From Hofstenia miamia (Eukaryota; Xenacoelomorpha; Acoela), in the NCBI GenBank assembly GCA_004352715.1, contig SCFE01000082.1:1150179-1214178 (forward strand): a stretch of DNA of 64,000 nt. The letters are read 5' to 3'. The notes under the pieces are model-generated. The model saw only the letters and a list, made by a program, of their open reading frames with translations. It was not told where the DNA came from and ran no database searches. Shown here piece after piece: positions 26,736 through 37,278 of the stretch. Position numbers and translations under genes: made by a program. Position 1 is the first letter of the stretch; the number at the start of each line of letters is the position of its first letter.

Positions 26736-27039
26736 GGCGTGTCTGAGAAAAATTGAAAATAATCTCATAAAAGCAGCCACGTAAACAGAGCGGGAACGTT
26801 ATAAGTTTCAGACCATGAAAGGCTATCTGCATAAAATTGTTGTAATGAAATTCGTTGCAGTGAAAAGAAGTCACATCAATACATGGCGTCACACACACGA
26901 ACACATAAATGTAAATAATTGAATGACTGCAAGTCACACAATTACCTAGATAGCCTTTCATTTTCTGAGAAGTAAGATTTATGCTCTGTTCACGTTGCCG
27001 CTTTGTATGAAAATATTTGCAAAACTTTTCAGACACGCC
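26736..27039. mobile_element. 304-bp hairpin MITE
   Basis: The left arm starts GGCGTGTCTGA (26736) and the right arm ends with its reverse complement (to 27039). The arms remain alignable for about 95-100 bp, sharing AACAGAGC, GAAC and ATGAAAGGCTATCT in order. The unpaired centre is about 110 bp. A 137-codon minus-strand open frame (26632-27045) runs through the whole hairpin and past it; it has no domain and is a by-product of the repeat. No clear target duplication was found (flanks TATTT and TAGCA), so the superfamily is open. Confidence 0.75.
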
Positions 27040-27190
27040 TAGCATTAAATTTCTGTAAAAAAATTTTTAAGCAACAATATTTTAAAACTTTGTCAATATG
27101 TCAATATATTAATATAATTTAATTTCTGGATATTTTGAGAATGTTTTAATATGCATATTAACCTAGTGAAAAATGATAGAATTATAACTA

Positions 27191-27345
27191 TCATTCCTAT
27201 AAAATCCTTAGAATTCCTGATAGAATTTTGCAGGAATGCTTAGGATTTGCTAGGATTTTTCTAATAGGATCTTAGTAGTTCCTATATTATTTTCAGGAAA
27301 TGCTAAATTATAGGATATTCTTAGGAGTTTCTAAGAATTATCAGA
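27191..27345. repeat. Cluster of TCCTA / TAGGA words
   Basis: About ten TCCTA/TCCTT and TAGGA/AGGAA words, on both strands, occur in 150 bp at irregular 10-20 bp spacing, giving many alternative small hairpins. It is not a clean tandem repeat; it looks like a decayed palindromic simple repeat or part of a foldback element. Confidence 0.5.
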
Positions 27346-28299
27346 ATCCTGCTTGGATGAACATGGGTTTCACTGTGTGCCTTAACACTAATTTTTTATT
27401 TCTGGGCACTTTGAATGCCCTAAACGTGATTGTGCTTTTTATTTTGTCCACGCGGGTCAGTTTTATTCTGAAAATTGGAGAATTATAAGAAATTATGAAA
27501 AATCAATATTTGGTTTTACTGGGGCAGCTGAAATATCCAGTCATGGCCTATTTCCCATTTCACACCAAAATCTCAATATAGTTTTCATTGTTTTCATTTT
27601 TTTTGTATTTGTATATTAGTATTTTATTTGAGCTATTTTTTCTCAGAATCCTACTCTTGATTGAGTAGTGTCATCGTGTTCAGAACAACCCCCTAAAACA
27701 GCATAATTCAGTTGAATAAAAATTTGGCATTTAAATTTGTTGCTCAGCAAAAATGTGATAAGATTAAATATAAAATTTTAAAATATAAACTTTTTGCAAT
27801 GGTCATGTAAAAATTTGAGCTCTTGATTCCTAGAAAATCGGAGTTTTTGCCTTAAATGATACTTTGTAAGAATAATGTTTGGGATGTAATGGTTGACAAT
27901 GCATTCGAATGGAAGAAATCACTAACTTTTCTTTTTTGAAACCGAAGAAATACTTCAAAATATTCTGCCCATTTCAGAATTCAATTAATATATCTATCTA
28001 TTAAAAAGTCGAGTCTCTACATTTCTTGAGATTTAGAAACTGTTTTAGGTTAATTTGTGACTTGTTTTGAACATGATTGTTATGGTATAAAAACTGTTTT
28101 GCATAAAGAAAACACTTTAGCCTAGACGCTTATTCAGACAAATTCGCATGATTTTTTTTTCTAAGCTGCCTTGAACTTAGATATAAACAAGTCACACATT
28201 TCTATTATAACCTAAACAAAGTAGAAAATAATCTATCTATTATTTGTAGCCCTAGTAGGTAACGCTTGTTAGTGGGAAATGTTTTAAGTCAGTACTAAA
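27346..28299. other. AT-rich spacer, no gene seen
   Basis: No supported feature. The 62-codon plus-strand frame that begins at 27300 is hydrophobic in part but has no recognisable match. Confidence 0.4.
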
Positions 28300-28480
28300 T
28301 AAAGTCATTGTCTCCATTAACGTCACTGGTTAATGCCTGAGAGTGCTTCTGCAAAGCGGTATTGTTACCTGAATGCTAAATTCTTTTGTTTTCAAATGAT
28401 TTCTAATTTAAATTAACAGAAATTGAGTGTAAATGTGAAGTTCGCTATTTAATAAATCTCAAATATTCCCCGGCTTTATC
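28300..28480. promoter_or_regulatory. Possible conserved non-coding island
   Basis: Mixed-composition stretch with an AACGTCA half-CRE-like word, repeated TAAT cores and GGCTTTATCTA (GATA-type on the minus strand). No frame is open. Inference only. Confidence 0.15.
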
Positions 28481-28644
28481 TACTGTTTAGGCAGTAATTT
28501 CATTCATTTTCAATTTTAATATTCATGATTCTTGATCCACAATCAAATCGAAACATTTCCCAGTTCACAATCTTCCTCATTACTTTATTTTTATTCCACC
28601 TCGTAAATTTATATCTCAAAGTATCATCAACACAAAACGAATCC

Positions 28645-29125
28645 GTATATTCTCGTGTATAAACCGCAACTGTGAACCTAAAGTTTTACTTAAAAGTTTG
28701 GGGTGCGGCTTATAAACAAAGTTTAAAAGTTACATCTGTAAGGGTTTCATTACTTTCGAGGTGTAGGTAACTCTTAGAATGCGCAAATGCTGAAACTGAA
28801 AGTAATTGCGAAATATCCAGAACTTGATTCCAATCGTCGGGTAGAATTGTGTTGTCGTACGGATCGAAGTTCTCGGAATCTGATGAAAGAGTTTCTTTTT
28901 CATTCTCCCATAAAACATCGTCCTCTGTTTCATCAATTGCATTGTTGATGATATATTTCTTGAAGGAATTTTAAGTGAAGGGAAAGCCTAATTGATTAAG
29001 AATAAAATTAGTGGGACGTGGTGGATGGGCTATGCAGGCTGTATACTTTTATCTCACAAAACAACCTTTAAAGTTTTGGGGCACGCATGCTTGGGAGCGG
29101 CTGATTCATGGGGATTTGCGGTAAT
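28645..29125 (-). mobile_element. Internally deleted pogo/Tigger-like DNA transposon
   Basis: The low-coordinate end carries TATTCTCGTGTATAAACCGC (from 28647) and a nearby inverted copy GGTGCGGCTTATAAAC (about 28702-28717). The opposite end (about 29075-29122) carries a decayed counterpart, with GAGCGGCTGATTCATGGGG and TTTGCGG read on the plus strand. Between them, on the minus strand, lies a transposase C-terminal remnant. At under 500 bp against roughly 2 kb or more for autonomous pogo/Tigger elements, most of the transposase gene is absent. The CGTGTATAARCCGCA terminus is, from memory, of pogo/Tigger type; a library search was not possible. Confidence 0.6.
28710..28970 (-). pseudogene. Pogo/Tigger-like transposase C-terminal remnant
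   Basis: Read on the minus strand from 28970, one frame stays open for about 86 codons to a TAA at 28710-28712. It begins NSFKKYIINNAIDETEDDVL and continues with acidic, serine-rich sequence. Tigger/pogo transposases (DDE superfamily, CENP-B-like) typically end with an SFKK-C-I-NA-DG-EDD-W motif followed by an acidic tail, which this matches closely. The catalytic DDE core and the N-terminal helix-turn-helix DNA-binding domains are not present nearby, so the protein cannot be active. The frame is out of register with the 70-codon frame at 28730-28942 on the same strand, which is a shadow. It sits between the element's two decayed termini. Confidence 0.65.
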
Positions 29126-29188
29126 TTAGAATTCATTGTCATTGTCAAAGGTAACAACTTAGCATCACAGTTTTTGCTTGATCCTAAT

Positions 29189-29698
29189 TAGAGACAAAAC
29201 TTTTATGTAAATAAATATTTTTGTATATACATACATATTTTGCCATTTTTTTACTTAAATATTTAAAAAATATTTTGAAAATTTCGAGTTTTTAGTAAAT
29301 ATTTAGGGTTATTACTCAAATTTCACAGTGTATTCCAGGAAGGACTAGAGAAAAACAAAGGCTTTTTGAGCTCAAAAAGTATTACAATAAAAAAAACAGT
29401 GACCTCTTGTTTATTGAACTGGAACCCAACCAATCTTTCATTAGTCAATGGTGCCCCAATTATGTCCTGCATGGTCGAAGGAACATTTAGTTCTTATATT
29501 ATCTAGTCGGCGTCAAATCTTCACCTCAGAAAACTTTAAAAAGTTGCTATTTTGTATGTGCAACAAGTCATTATAGTCCCCAAATGATTCAGTTTTCAGT
29601 TCATATTTGGCGTTTTCTAAGCACATATTTAAGCCATTTTACCTAAATATTTATGTACATAAACACCCAGTTTTAAAAACATAAAAGTTTTGTCTCTA
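29189..29698. mobile_element. 510-bp hAT-like MITE with 8-bp target duplication
   Basis: The ends are TAGAGACAAAACTTTTATGT (29189-29208) and its exact reverse complement (29679-29698). They are flanked by ATCCTAAT (29181-29188) and GTCCTAAT (29699-29706), an 8-bp duplication with one mismatch. An 8-bp target duplication and a terminus fitting the YARNG pattern point to the hAT superfamily. The interior is AT-rich, without a coding frame, so it is non-autonomous. It sits about 60 bp beyond the pogo-like element. Confidence 0.85.
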
Positions 29699-30124
29699 GT
29701 CCTAATCAGTGTTTCTCGATAAAAACTAAGATAGTGTGGATCAGGCATATTTTACATTCATTTATTAAGTATCATCTTTTTAAGTGAATTTTTCACTTTT
29801 TGCAGTATAATTTTTTCTCAGACCAAGTTTTGTAAAGCCAACCAGGTCATTAGAAAAACTTTGTATGTGACAACTGCTATTCCTAACCTAAGGTTTCAAT
29901 GAATCTAGAAATTTAAATTTATATTTTAATATGTGAATACAGCTCTTATAAAATAATTTATGAATCATTTTAGACTAAAGATCGCCGATGATTAATTAGC
30001 ACCAATTCTGACTTAGTTTGATGTATTTCGCTCGACAAAGATGGTTACTGTGAAGGTAAAGGAAAGGTTTTTGTGCAATTTATTATTATTTTTTCAAATC
30101 ATACCTCATCCTTGTTTTGCACAA

Positions 30125-30426
30125 AAGTAAACATTGAACTGTCGTAACGACGTCGCTGAACGACATAATAACGGCACTAAAACGACGTTACAAAACAACG
30201 TCTTTTCACAATAAAACGAGAAACTATCAATAAAATGCAGTTTTTAAAAAATGTATCTTCAAATTGTCATAATACTAAAATTATTCCTATTTTTAAATAT
30301 TTTTTGCTAGACGGAATTATACACCACCACTAATCCGCACTATAAACGCCACTCAAACAATTCAACGCCTATTAAACGCCAATTCACCACAATAACGACA
30401 TCGTTACAACAGTTCTATGTCTACTG
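30125..30426. mobile_element. 302-bp MITE with CpG-bearing 30-bp terminal repeats
   Basis: AGTAAACATTGAACTGTCGT (from 30126) pairs with the reverse complement of the right end (to 30426), continuing through AACGACGTCG for about 30 bp with four mismatches, two of them CpG/TpG type. The subterminal regions are unusually rich in AACG/CGTT words. Reading the right end inward gives CAGTAGACAT, a hAT-like start, but no target duplication is visible. No coding content. Confidence 0.7.
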
Positions 30427-31191
30427 GGTTTATTCGAGGTTTAATTTTGCTTGGAAGCATTAGTTGACGTTGGTGTGAATTCAAGATGTCCAATGGGTAG
30501 AGACAATTATATTTAAAATCACTTCTTGAATTATGTTGTATATCCTACATAGGCATTTATAAAATGGTTTAGTCAGATCACTATATTCGATGTGTAGTCC
30601 CAAATGAAATTTTTATTTTTTTTAAAAATTGCAGCAGTATCTTTGCATCTTGTACATCGTAATATAACTTTTTTATTTGTACTGGAAATAAATTTATTTT
30701 ATCATACGAACGCATGCTGATTATGAGGCTTTGAATGTAGTTAATTATTAACGCTTCATTTAGTTCAGTTCTACGAATGTAATTAATTTTTTATTGGCAA
30801 GCGTATTTTACCAAGCTATTTGTGTTTTTATTATTACGTAATTGTTCATCGCGTTGAAATTTCCAACATTTAATTGGTTTGATTGTTGACTCATTGTATT
30901 GATAGCTTAACGTTAATTGCAGGTCAAGTATTTCTAAAAATGACAATCCTGAAATAATCCTGCGTTAACCGATACCTTTCAATGTGTAACGATACCTTAA
31001 AATATGTTTAAACTGAAGTGGTATTTGACACCTCTTGTGACGATATAGTTAAGTATTTTATACGTACTCTTGTCTAAGAAACCCATTATGTCTTCTTTTC
31101 AGTTCCCGACTATTTTTAATAGTTTCTTAAAGATGTGTAATTATCGAATCTCAGCTCAAAAATTAACACTTGTTTATTGTAGGTGTTCGCA
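30427..31191. other. AT-rich spacer, no gene seen
   Basis: No supported feature. Confidence 0.4.
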
Positions 31192-31473
31192 ATTATATCT
31201 TTTTAATTCAGTTACGTGTAGAGTGCAAGTTCCCTTGTCCTGTCCAGTCCCAACTCAGTTTTCTTTTGAAAACAAAAACACTAATCACGTCGGTCTGAAT
31301 TATTTTGTTAAATTTTAAACATGCGTTAAAAATAATGNATTATATCTTTTTAATTCAGTTACGTGTACAGAGTGCAAGTTCCCTTGTCTTGTCCAGTCCC
31401 AACTCAGTTTTCTTTTGAAAACAAAAACACTAATCACGTCGGTCTGAATTATTTTGTTAAATTTTAAACATGC
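31192..31473. repeat. Near-exact direct repeat (133/135 bp) around an ambiguous base
   Basis: 31192-31324 and 31339-31473 match except for a 2-base indel (GTGTAGAG versus GTGTACAGAG) and one C/T change. A lone N at 31338 lies just before copy two. Two slightly different copies joined at an N suggest two haplotypes placed in series by the assembler; a real duplication cannot be excluded. The two opposed short open frames here are artefacts of the repeat. Confidence 0.8.
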
Positions 31474-31594
31474 TTTTACATTTTTCTTTACATATATTAT
31501 CATATTGCAGACTTTTTTTATATTTTTGCACTTTTAAGATATATACATAAAATAGAAAGAAATCTGATGACTGGTAAAGTCGGTAGTACTCTAC

Positions 31595-31830
31595 GGTATT
31601 AGAATTTTATTGGTTCCGTTCCCATTTAGTCCCGTTGAATTTGATCCCAGACCCTCTCATAACAGTCCTATAAATTTTCTTCTGGTCCCTCGGTTAACTA
31701 TTATTTTGGTCAAAATTGGAAAACAGTAAGAATAAGATTCTGAAATTCTGGGTTCCAGTTTCTTCTAGTCCCAGCCCACTGAATTATTTAATACCACATC
31801 CTAACCTCATGAGTCTGAATGCTCTCTCAA
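31595..31830. repeat. Dispersed repeat, copy A (GTCCC-rich)
   Basis: Shares, in order, TTTATTGGTTCCGTTCCCA, a TTAGTCCC word, GAATTTGATCCCAG, CAAAATTGG, CCAGTTTCTTCTAGTCC and a CCCACTGAATTATTTAA-like end with a second copy at about 56785-57000. Roughly 230 bp, heavily diverged, non-coding. Confidence 0.65.
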
Positions 31831-32879
31831 AGACCTAAAGGTCGGTCCAATTTTGGCTTCTCTAGTAGAAATATGTATTTAAATAAAATGATGCCACATG
31901 ACGTCTTTCTCAAAAGATAGTAAATATAAACATGGTAAATTTCTCCAATAAAGAGACCTTTGTAACCCATTTCTGGATGAATGTTGTCAGCAACATTTGA
32001 TCATAATAGACGTTTCAATTAAAAATCTCTAATCTGCTTAAGATCGGAGATGGAAATAAACTAGAGGTGGATTTGGTGGAAATTTCGACCCATGGTTCCC
32101 TTTCTTAAACAAAAAATATTGTTGCAGCGAGAACTTTAAGCACCATTTTAGTGCATATTTTTTCGCGTTAAATCATGAAAATGTTTCTTATCCTGTACAA
32201 GTCCTAAAATTTTATACTAAGTCATTTTGTAATTATTTTTGAAAATTACAAAGGAATTCTGTCGAATACTAGATATTTTTATAATCGCCAAATATTGTTA
32301 TTTTAAAGAAACGCCTTGAAGAAAGTATAGAATAGCGTTTTTCTATCTGTATATACAATAATATACTATAATTTTCTTTAATAACCGCGCAATTCAAAAA
32401 TACTACTCGCACAACCTCAGCACTCGGTATGAATATTTGGCGCAAGTCGAGGAATTCCTGAATAATGAAAAAATATAAGATTGGAAAATGTAAATTCTGT
32501 ATTTTAACCCTAATCGTACACCCAGTACAAATCCGAATGACAGTAAATACGCGGTTCATGTCAAAGTGAAAATGAAAAAATTCATTTGCAAATTTTAGTA
32601 TAAAATTAATTGCATGACTTATTAGCCCGATTCCGAATTTCGCCAATGAAATTCGATTCTTTTCATGGGATAAAATATAGGATATTTCACGGTTTTTCCA
32701 GCTAAATGTTTTTAATTGTCACTGATCAAGCTCTTCAATTTGTTATTATTAATTAAATGTGAAATTCCGGATTTTATACAACATACGTTTTTGAAAGAAT
32801 TTTTATAACAAAAATGTTAAATCTAAGTCTATCCATTAGACTTACAAGAGGGTCCATTTAGTGAATGTCAATTTTCTTC
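31831..32879. other. Spacer, unrecognised 125-codon minus-strand frame
   Basis: The longest gap-free frame here (32269-32646, minus) is rich in F and I, has no domain I recognise and no supporting splice or start context. It is probably chance. Nothing else is supported. Confidence 0.35.
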
Positions 32880-33070
32880 CCATGAGGGGTGCGTTTAATG
32901 AAATGCACCGTCAGTTGTGGAACTGCCCGCCCTTCTATAATTGAATTAGCAACATATTGATGGTGTTTTCCAACGCATGTTGCGCCCACATCGTTGATTG
33001 ACATGCAGTTTTCGCACTCGTGATAAATTGTGGTATTGTATCCCGATCACTGCCATCTCCTTTCGATTAT
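32880..33070. promoter_or_regulatory. Possible conserved non-coding island
   Basis: Mixed-composition stretch including ACTGCCCGCCC, CATGTTGCGCCCACATCG and TTGATTGACATGCAG (PBC/Meis-type TGATTGACA). It differs sharply from the flanking poly-A/T sequence. Inference only. Confidence 0.24.
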
Positions 33071-33689
33071 TTATTGCTGATAACATTTCTGGTTTAGTCA
33101 GACGAAATCTTCATCTAATTTTTACCAATTAGCATAACAAACACTACCTCGTTTAAGTCTTTGTTACTGGTGTTTGGGAAAGATAAGAATTGGTCCGAAT
33201 TTCATTTCTGAATTGATGTCTCTATCAGCTAAAACTATACCCCTAGTATTTTTTTCGTAAAAAGGTTTTAACAAAAAAACCACTAGGCATCTTCCTAGAA
33301 CTCCATTTAACCTTTAGTTGGCTATTTGAAGAAGTTAACGATTAAGTTTATTTCGACTAGCGTTAATTTAAAGCAACAAACCGTTTTGTTCACATTTTTG
33401 AATAAATTTATCCAATTAACAAGTATTGGAACCCTGTTTTATGGACACATCTATGGGATCATGCCCGCTCATGTAATGATGAAGATTTGTGCTAGAACTT
33501 ATTCTTGTGCCTGAAGTACATACAATATTATTTTTTTCTCAATGAGAAATCCGATGTTTGCAAAAACATTCAAATAATTTTCATAACCATACCCACGGGA
33601 ACAATAACTACACTAAAAACTGTATGAGCCACATTCAGGCGCGCTGTGCGCAGTCAAGAGTCGGTCGCGTGTCGTAGGCTTTCCATCTT

Positions 33690-33745
33690 GTGTCTTCATT
33701 TTTTAGATATCTTCATTAGTTTGTAAGTTATAAGTGTTTAAAAAT
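33690..33745. repeat. GAGTTATGA-family repeat, partial copy
   Basis: TTTTAGATATCTTCATTAGT followed by TTGTAAGTTATAAGTGTTTA matches the 43503 copy and the GTGAGTTATGAACG core of the 22545 copy. A GCGCGCTGTGCGC palindromic patch lies just upstream (about 33640). Confidence 0.5.
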
Positions 33746-34090
33746 TTGTTGTGGAAACCAGAGCAGATTTTGATAAATTCCTAGTAGTAGTTAACAAACA
33801 AAACTTCCTTTAAATACATAGAATATTATTTGACAGTATTTTATATAAATTTATATAGATTAACAAGAAATTCTAGGCGTTTCCTATTTTTGGTTGTTCA
33901 ATATTATAATATAGTAATGTGTACATTATATTTGTTAACAAATCCTAGTTTACTAATGAATAAAGCATAGGTCTGATCTGTTTAGGGCAGAGTTACGTAG
34001 GCTTGGTTTGAGTGGTCCATTGGACAACATATTACGTGTGGATACTTGAGCATGAAATGAGTTGTTTTTCATTGTCATTTAACTCTATTC
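33746..34090. other. Spacer, no gene seen
   Basis: No supported feature. Confidence 0.35.
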
Positions 34091-34619
34091 TTCACAAGGG
34101 GAGGGGGTAAATTTAACCCCCATTTTTTTAAAATCAAATTTGAAAGATTGACTGAACTTTTCCCGCATTAAATTTAGTTTTACACATTCTGTGAAAATTT
34201 TAGGGCGAAAGCATTTTTTGTGAAGGAATTATGACTATTTTGTCAATCGTGATTGACATTTATATTAATATAGAAATATAAAAATGACTAGAGAAAAACA
34301 AAAAAAGGTGACATCGGCATTAATAACTACAACTTAATATGCTTTAAGTTATTACTAGAACCTATAATTTGTGTTTTAAAAAGAAAAATTTTAAAATTTG
34401 CACAAAAAATAACCATTTTAACATAGGACGAGACATCTCTTAACATTTTTCAAAATTTTTGCAAAAATACTGACGTCAACAAAAATGTTTTTTTAGAATT
34501 TTTCAAACTTTTCATCCCATGGTACCTTTGTGCCAAACTTCATGACAATAGCATTACTAAATCAAAAATAAACCTGGGGGTACTTTTACCCCCCCCTCCT
34601 CCTTGTGAAACCAACGTAC
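34091..34619. mobile_element. 529-bp MITE with G/C-block ends
   Basis: The left end TTCACAAGGGGAGGGGGTAA (34091-34110) continues into TTTAACCCCC. The reverse complement of the right end gives TTCACAAGGAGGAGGGGGGG followed by TAAAAGTACCCCC, ending at 34619. Each end therefore contains a short self-complementary GGGGGTAAA...TACCCCC word inside the larger inverted repeat. The interior is AT-rich with no coding frame. No target duplication was identified. Confidence 0.75.
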
Positions 34620-35749
34620 ATAAAAAAAATTGTGAGAATTAGGGTTAAGGGTGGTATTGAACCGAATTCACATTATCTTATATTTTTGTAATTCACTTAT
34701 TTAGCTTTGATTTTATGATATACCTGCCTATCGATTTTTTGTTCTTGATGTTACCGATGTAAGATTGCCATTTATGCTACAACAAAACAAGATAACAAAT
34801 CAAACAAAAATGCTGTATTGATTACATGGAAGTATTATATCTTAATCAATGCATTCACAGTTCACAGTTAGTTTGCACTGTCTTTGTTAATAATATTGCA
34901 AAAATGTGAACACATCATCCAGCAATCCAATCCAATCCAAATACACGCCCCCTTTAATATATTAAAATATTGGGTAATTTTATTGACTCTCGCATCCTCA
35001 AAGCATCTCAAAATTTTATTCTAATACACAAAGTTTTCTCGTTTTTGTTTTATGGTGCAATTATCAATCAGAACATGATTTCAGTAAAGTCGAAATTTGT
35101 TCTAGTAACGGTTAACGTCATGCAAAATGTAGGACAAGAGGATTCTAGGAATGTAATTCTTAGCAAAACACTTTTTTCTACTTTCTAAACTTTTTGTTAA
35201 GCGATATCGATAACACTAATAACCAATAATTGACATGGATGCAAATATATATACTTAATCAAATCCAGATCTGTATCTAACTATCCACACCTACATCTAC
35301 AGTAAAATTTGTACCCAATCCATGTAAATATAATCGATTTTGTTGAAATGTAATCAACCTGAGAAGCTCCTGACAATGTAAATTTTTATAAATTCACTAA
35401 AACCAAAATGTTTAAGGTAATATTCAGTGTACTACTTCGATCTTAAAAATTTGAACACCGATTACCCAACAGTCAATCCGTGTCTAACCTTAACTTTGTT
35501 TTAATCTATTTGACCATTAAAGCCGAGAATCACAAACACATTATTTTCGAGAAGAATTTGCCTTTCGCTCATTAATCTTTTATATAGCGATGGATATATT
35601 AATTTCGTAAAATTAAACTCCCCCAGAATTTATGGTTTTCTTATATTTTATGCAATTATTTTTCACAGCATTTGCTGAGCGCATGTGTTTTTTCATCATA
35701 AATTTGTCATAATTGTTTTCCTGAAATTGTCCTATTAATAATTTAGGTG
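34620..35749. other. AT-rich spacer, no gene seen
   Basis: No supported feature. The 72-codon plus-strand frame at 34970-35188 has no recognisable domain. Confidence 0.4.
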
Positions 35750-36020
35750 CGCGTGATGGACGGGTAATTTCTAAGGGGAGCCTTCTGTAAACATTCTAAC
35801 ATTGTATAAATATCTCTGCGAGGCGAATTCATTTTCCGTTTTATAAGCGTCTTCAATCCATCAAATATTTACTTGTTCGCTTCGAAATGACGTTCAATCA
35901 AGTATTCGGCGTTTGTTCTCAGTACACAACAGGCTTTTATTTTTATTCATATTAGTATTAAGATATTGAGGGCGGTATGCAAAAATTCAGGCGAAAGTAG
36001 GGGATCTCGATTACAGCACG
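35750..36020. promoter_or_regulatory. Possible conserved non-coding island
   Basis: Mixed-composition sequence with CpGs (GGTGCGCGTGATGGACGGG, TATTCGGCGTTTG), TTTTATAAGC and CATCAAATATTTAC (Fox/Hox-type words). No open frame. Inference only. Confidence 0.2.
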
Positions 36021-36216
36021 TAAACTCATTTGCGTAGAACTCTCGGCCATACAAAGTTAAAGTACCCTAGCACCATTTGTCAAATTGAAAAAATATCAAT
36101 TAAGTAGCGACTCGGTTATTGACATTTTGTGTAGGTATATTGTTACGATAAAGTCCTCTTACAATTACGTCAAGACACAAACCACAGAGGCGATTTTATT
36201 CATTTTAAATTCAACA

Positions 36217-36768
36217 AAAATTTTGGACTTTTATTGGTAGCGAGTTTGGTACTCATTTCAGGAGTCGATTAGAAATTTTCTTACTAGTGAGTCGCTTTGC
36301 AAGCAGAGTTGGGTCGAAAAAGTTGAACTGCTTTGGAGTTTGATGTAGGATTATCGCACGAGTGTGCTTTTTTAGGCAATCGAATGATTGTTTCGTGACT
36401 TCATCCAGTGGCGCGTTTAGGATTTTTAAAACGCAAGGGAGCTGACACCCATTTTTACAGAAAAAAAATACAAAAAAAGCTTTTTGAAAAAAAATTTTGG
36501 ACTTTTATTGGTAGCGAGTTTGGTACTCATTTCAGGAGTCGATTAGAAATTTTCTTACTAGTGAGTCGCTTTGCAAGCAGAGTTGGGTCGAAAAAGTTGA
36601 ACTGCTTTGGAGTTTGATGTAGGATTATCGCACGAGTGTGCTTTTTTAGGCAATCGAATGATTGTTTCGTGACTTCATCCAGTGGCGCGTTTAGGATTTT
36701 TAAAACGCAAGGGAGCTGACACCCATTTTTACAGAAAAAAAATACAAAAAAAGCTTTTTGAAAAAAAA
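36217..36768. repeat. Two tandem copies of a 274-bp unit
   Basis: The sequence starting ATTTTGGACTTTTATTGGTA recurs 274 bp later with no difference that I can see, each unit ending in poly-A runs (AAAAAAAGCTTTTTGAAAAAAAA). No gap lies between, so either a very recent tandem duplication or an unmarked assembly duplication. Each unit contains CAGTGGCGCGTTTAGGATTT (36406 and 36680), which resembles a hAT-type CAGTGGCG terminus, so the unit includes the edge of an old DNA transposon. Opposed open frames across it are shadows. Confidence 0.9.
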
Positions 36769-37278
36769 TAACCTTACACAAAATGCAATCGTCTGTTTTT
36801 AGCAGCAAATCGATTGATAACATCTTGAATTAACTTGAACTATTTTCAATTTTGAGGAAAATAGAACATTTTTCTTAAGTGTTCGCAGTTAGCCCCAATG
36901 AAATTTAATTTTTTCACATTTAAGCCTAAATTCAATATTGCACTTAAAAGAAGGACACAAATAATATAACGAATAGCAACCGGAGATTGCATACTTCCGC
37001 TCTCTAACATTTAATTACAATTTTTCAAATAAATAATGTTTTAAGCTCTTGAAATTTTTTAACCTCGTCCATTATCCAGACTGCTCTTGGAATCATTTTC
37101 ATATCACTCTTTAATTATATAACAAACAAACTCCAAGAAGTTGTATGACTTTGGAAGAGACTTTTGAAAATACGCTATTCAAAAACACTCCAGTTTTTTC
37201 ATTTAACTCTTTTTTACATTAATGAAGTTTTATTGCCTAGTTTTTGCTAGATAGAAAGCACGATTTTGACTGAGATTT
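36769..37278. other. AT-rich spacer, no gene seen
   Basis: No supported feature. Confidence 0.35.

Noticed and set aside
26632-27045. 137-codon minus-strand open frame
   Set aside because: It runs through a MITE inverted repeat and has no domain; the frame is a by-product of the repeat.
27191-27345. CRISPR-like array
   Set aside because: The TCCTA/TAGGA words have no constant unit or spacer length, and the setting is animal DNA.
32269-32646. 125-codon minus-strand frame as a gene
   Set aside because: AT-driven F/I-rich composition, no domain and no supporting context; kept only as a note in the spacer entry.
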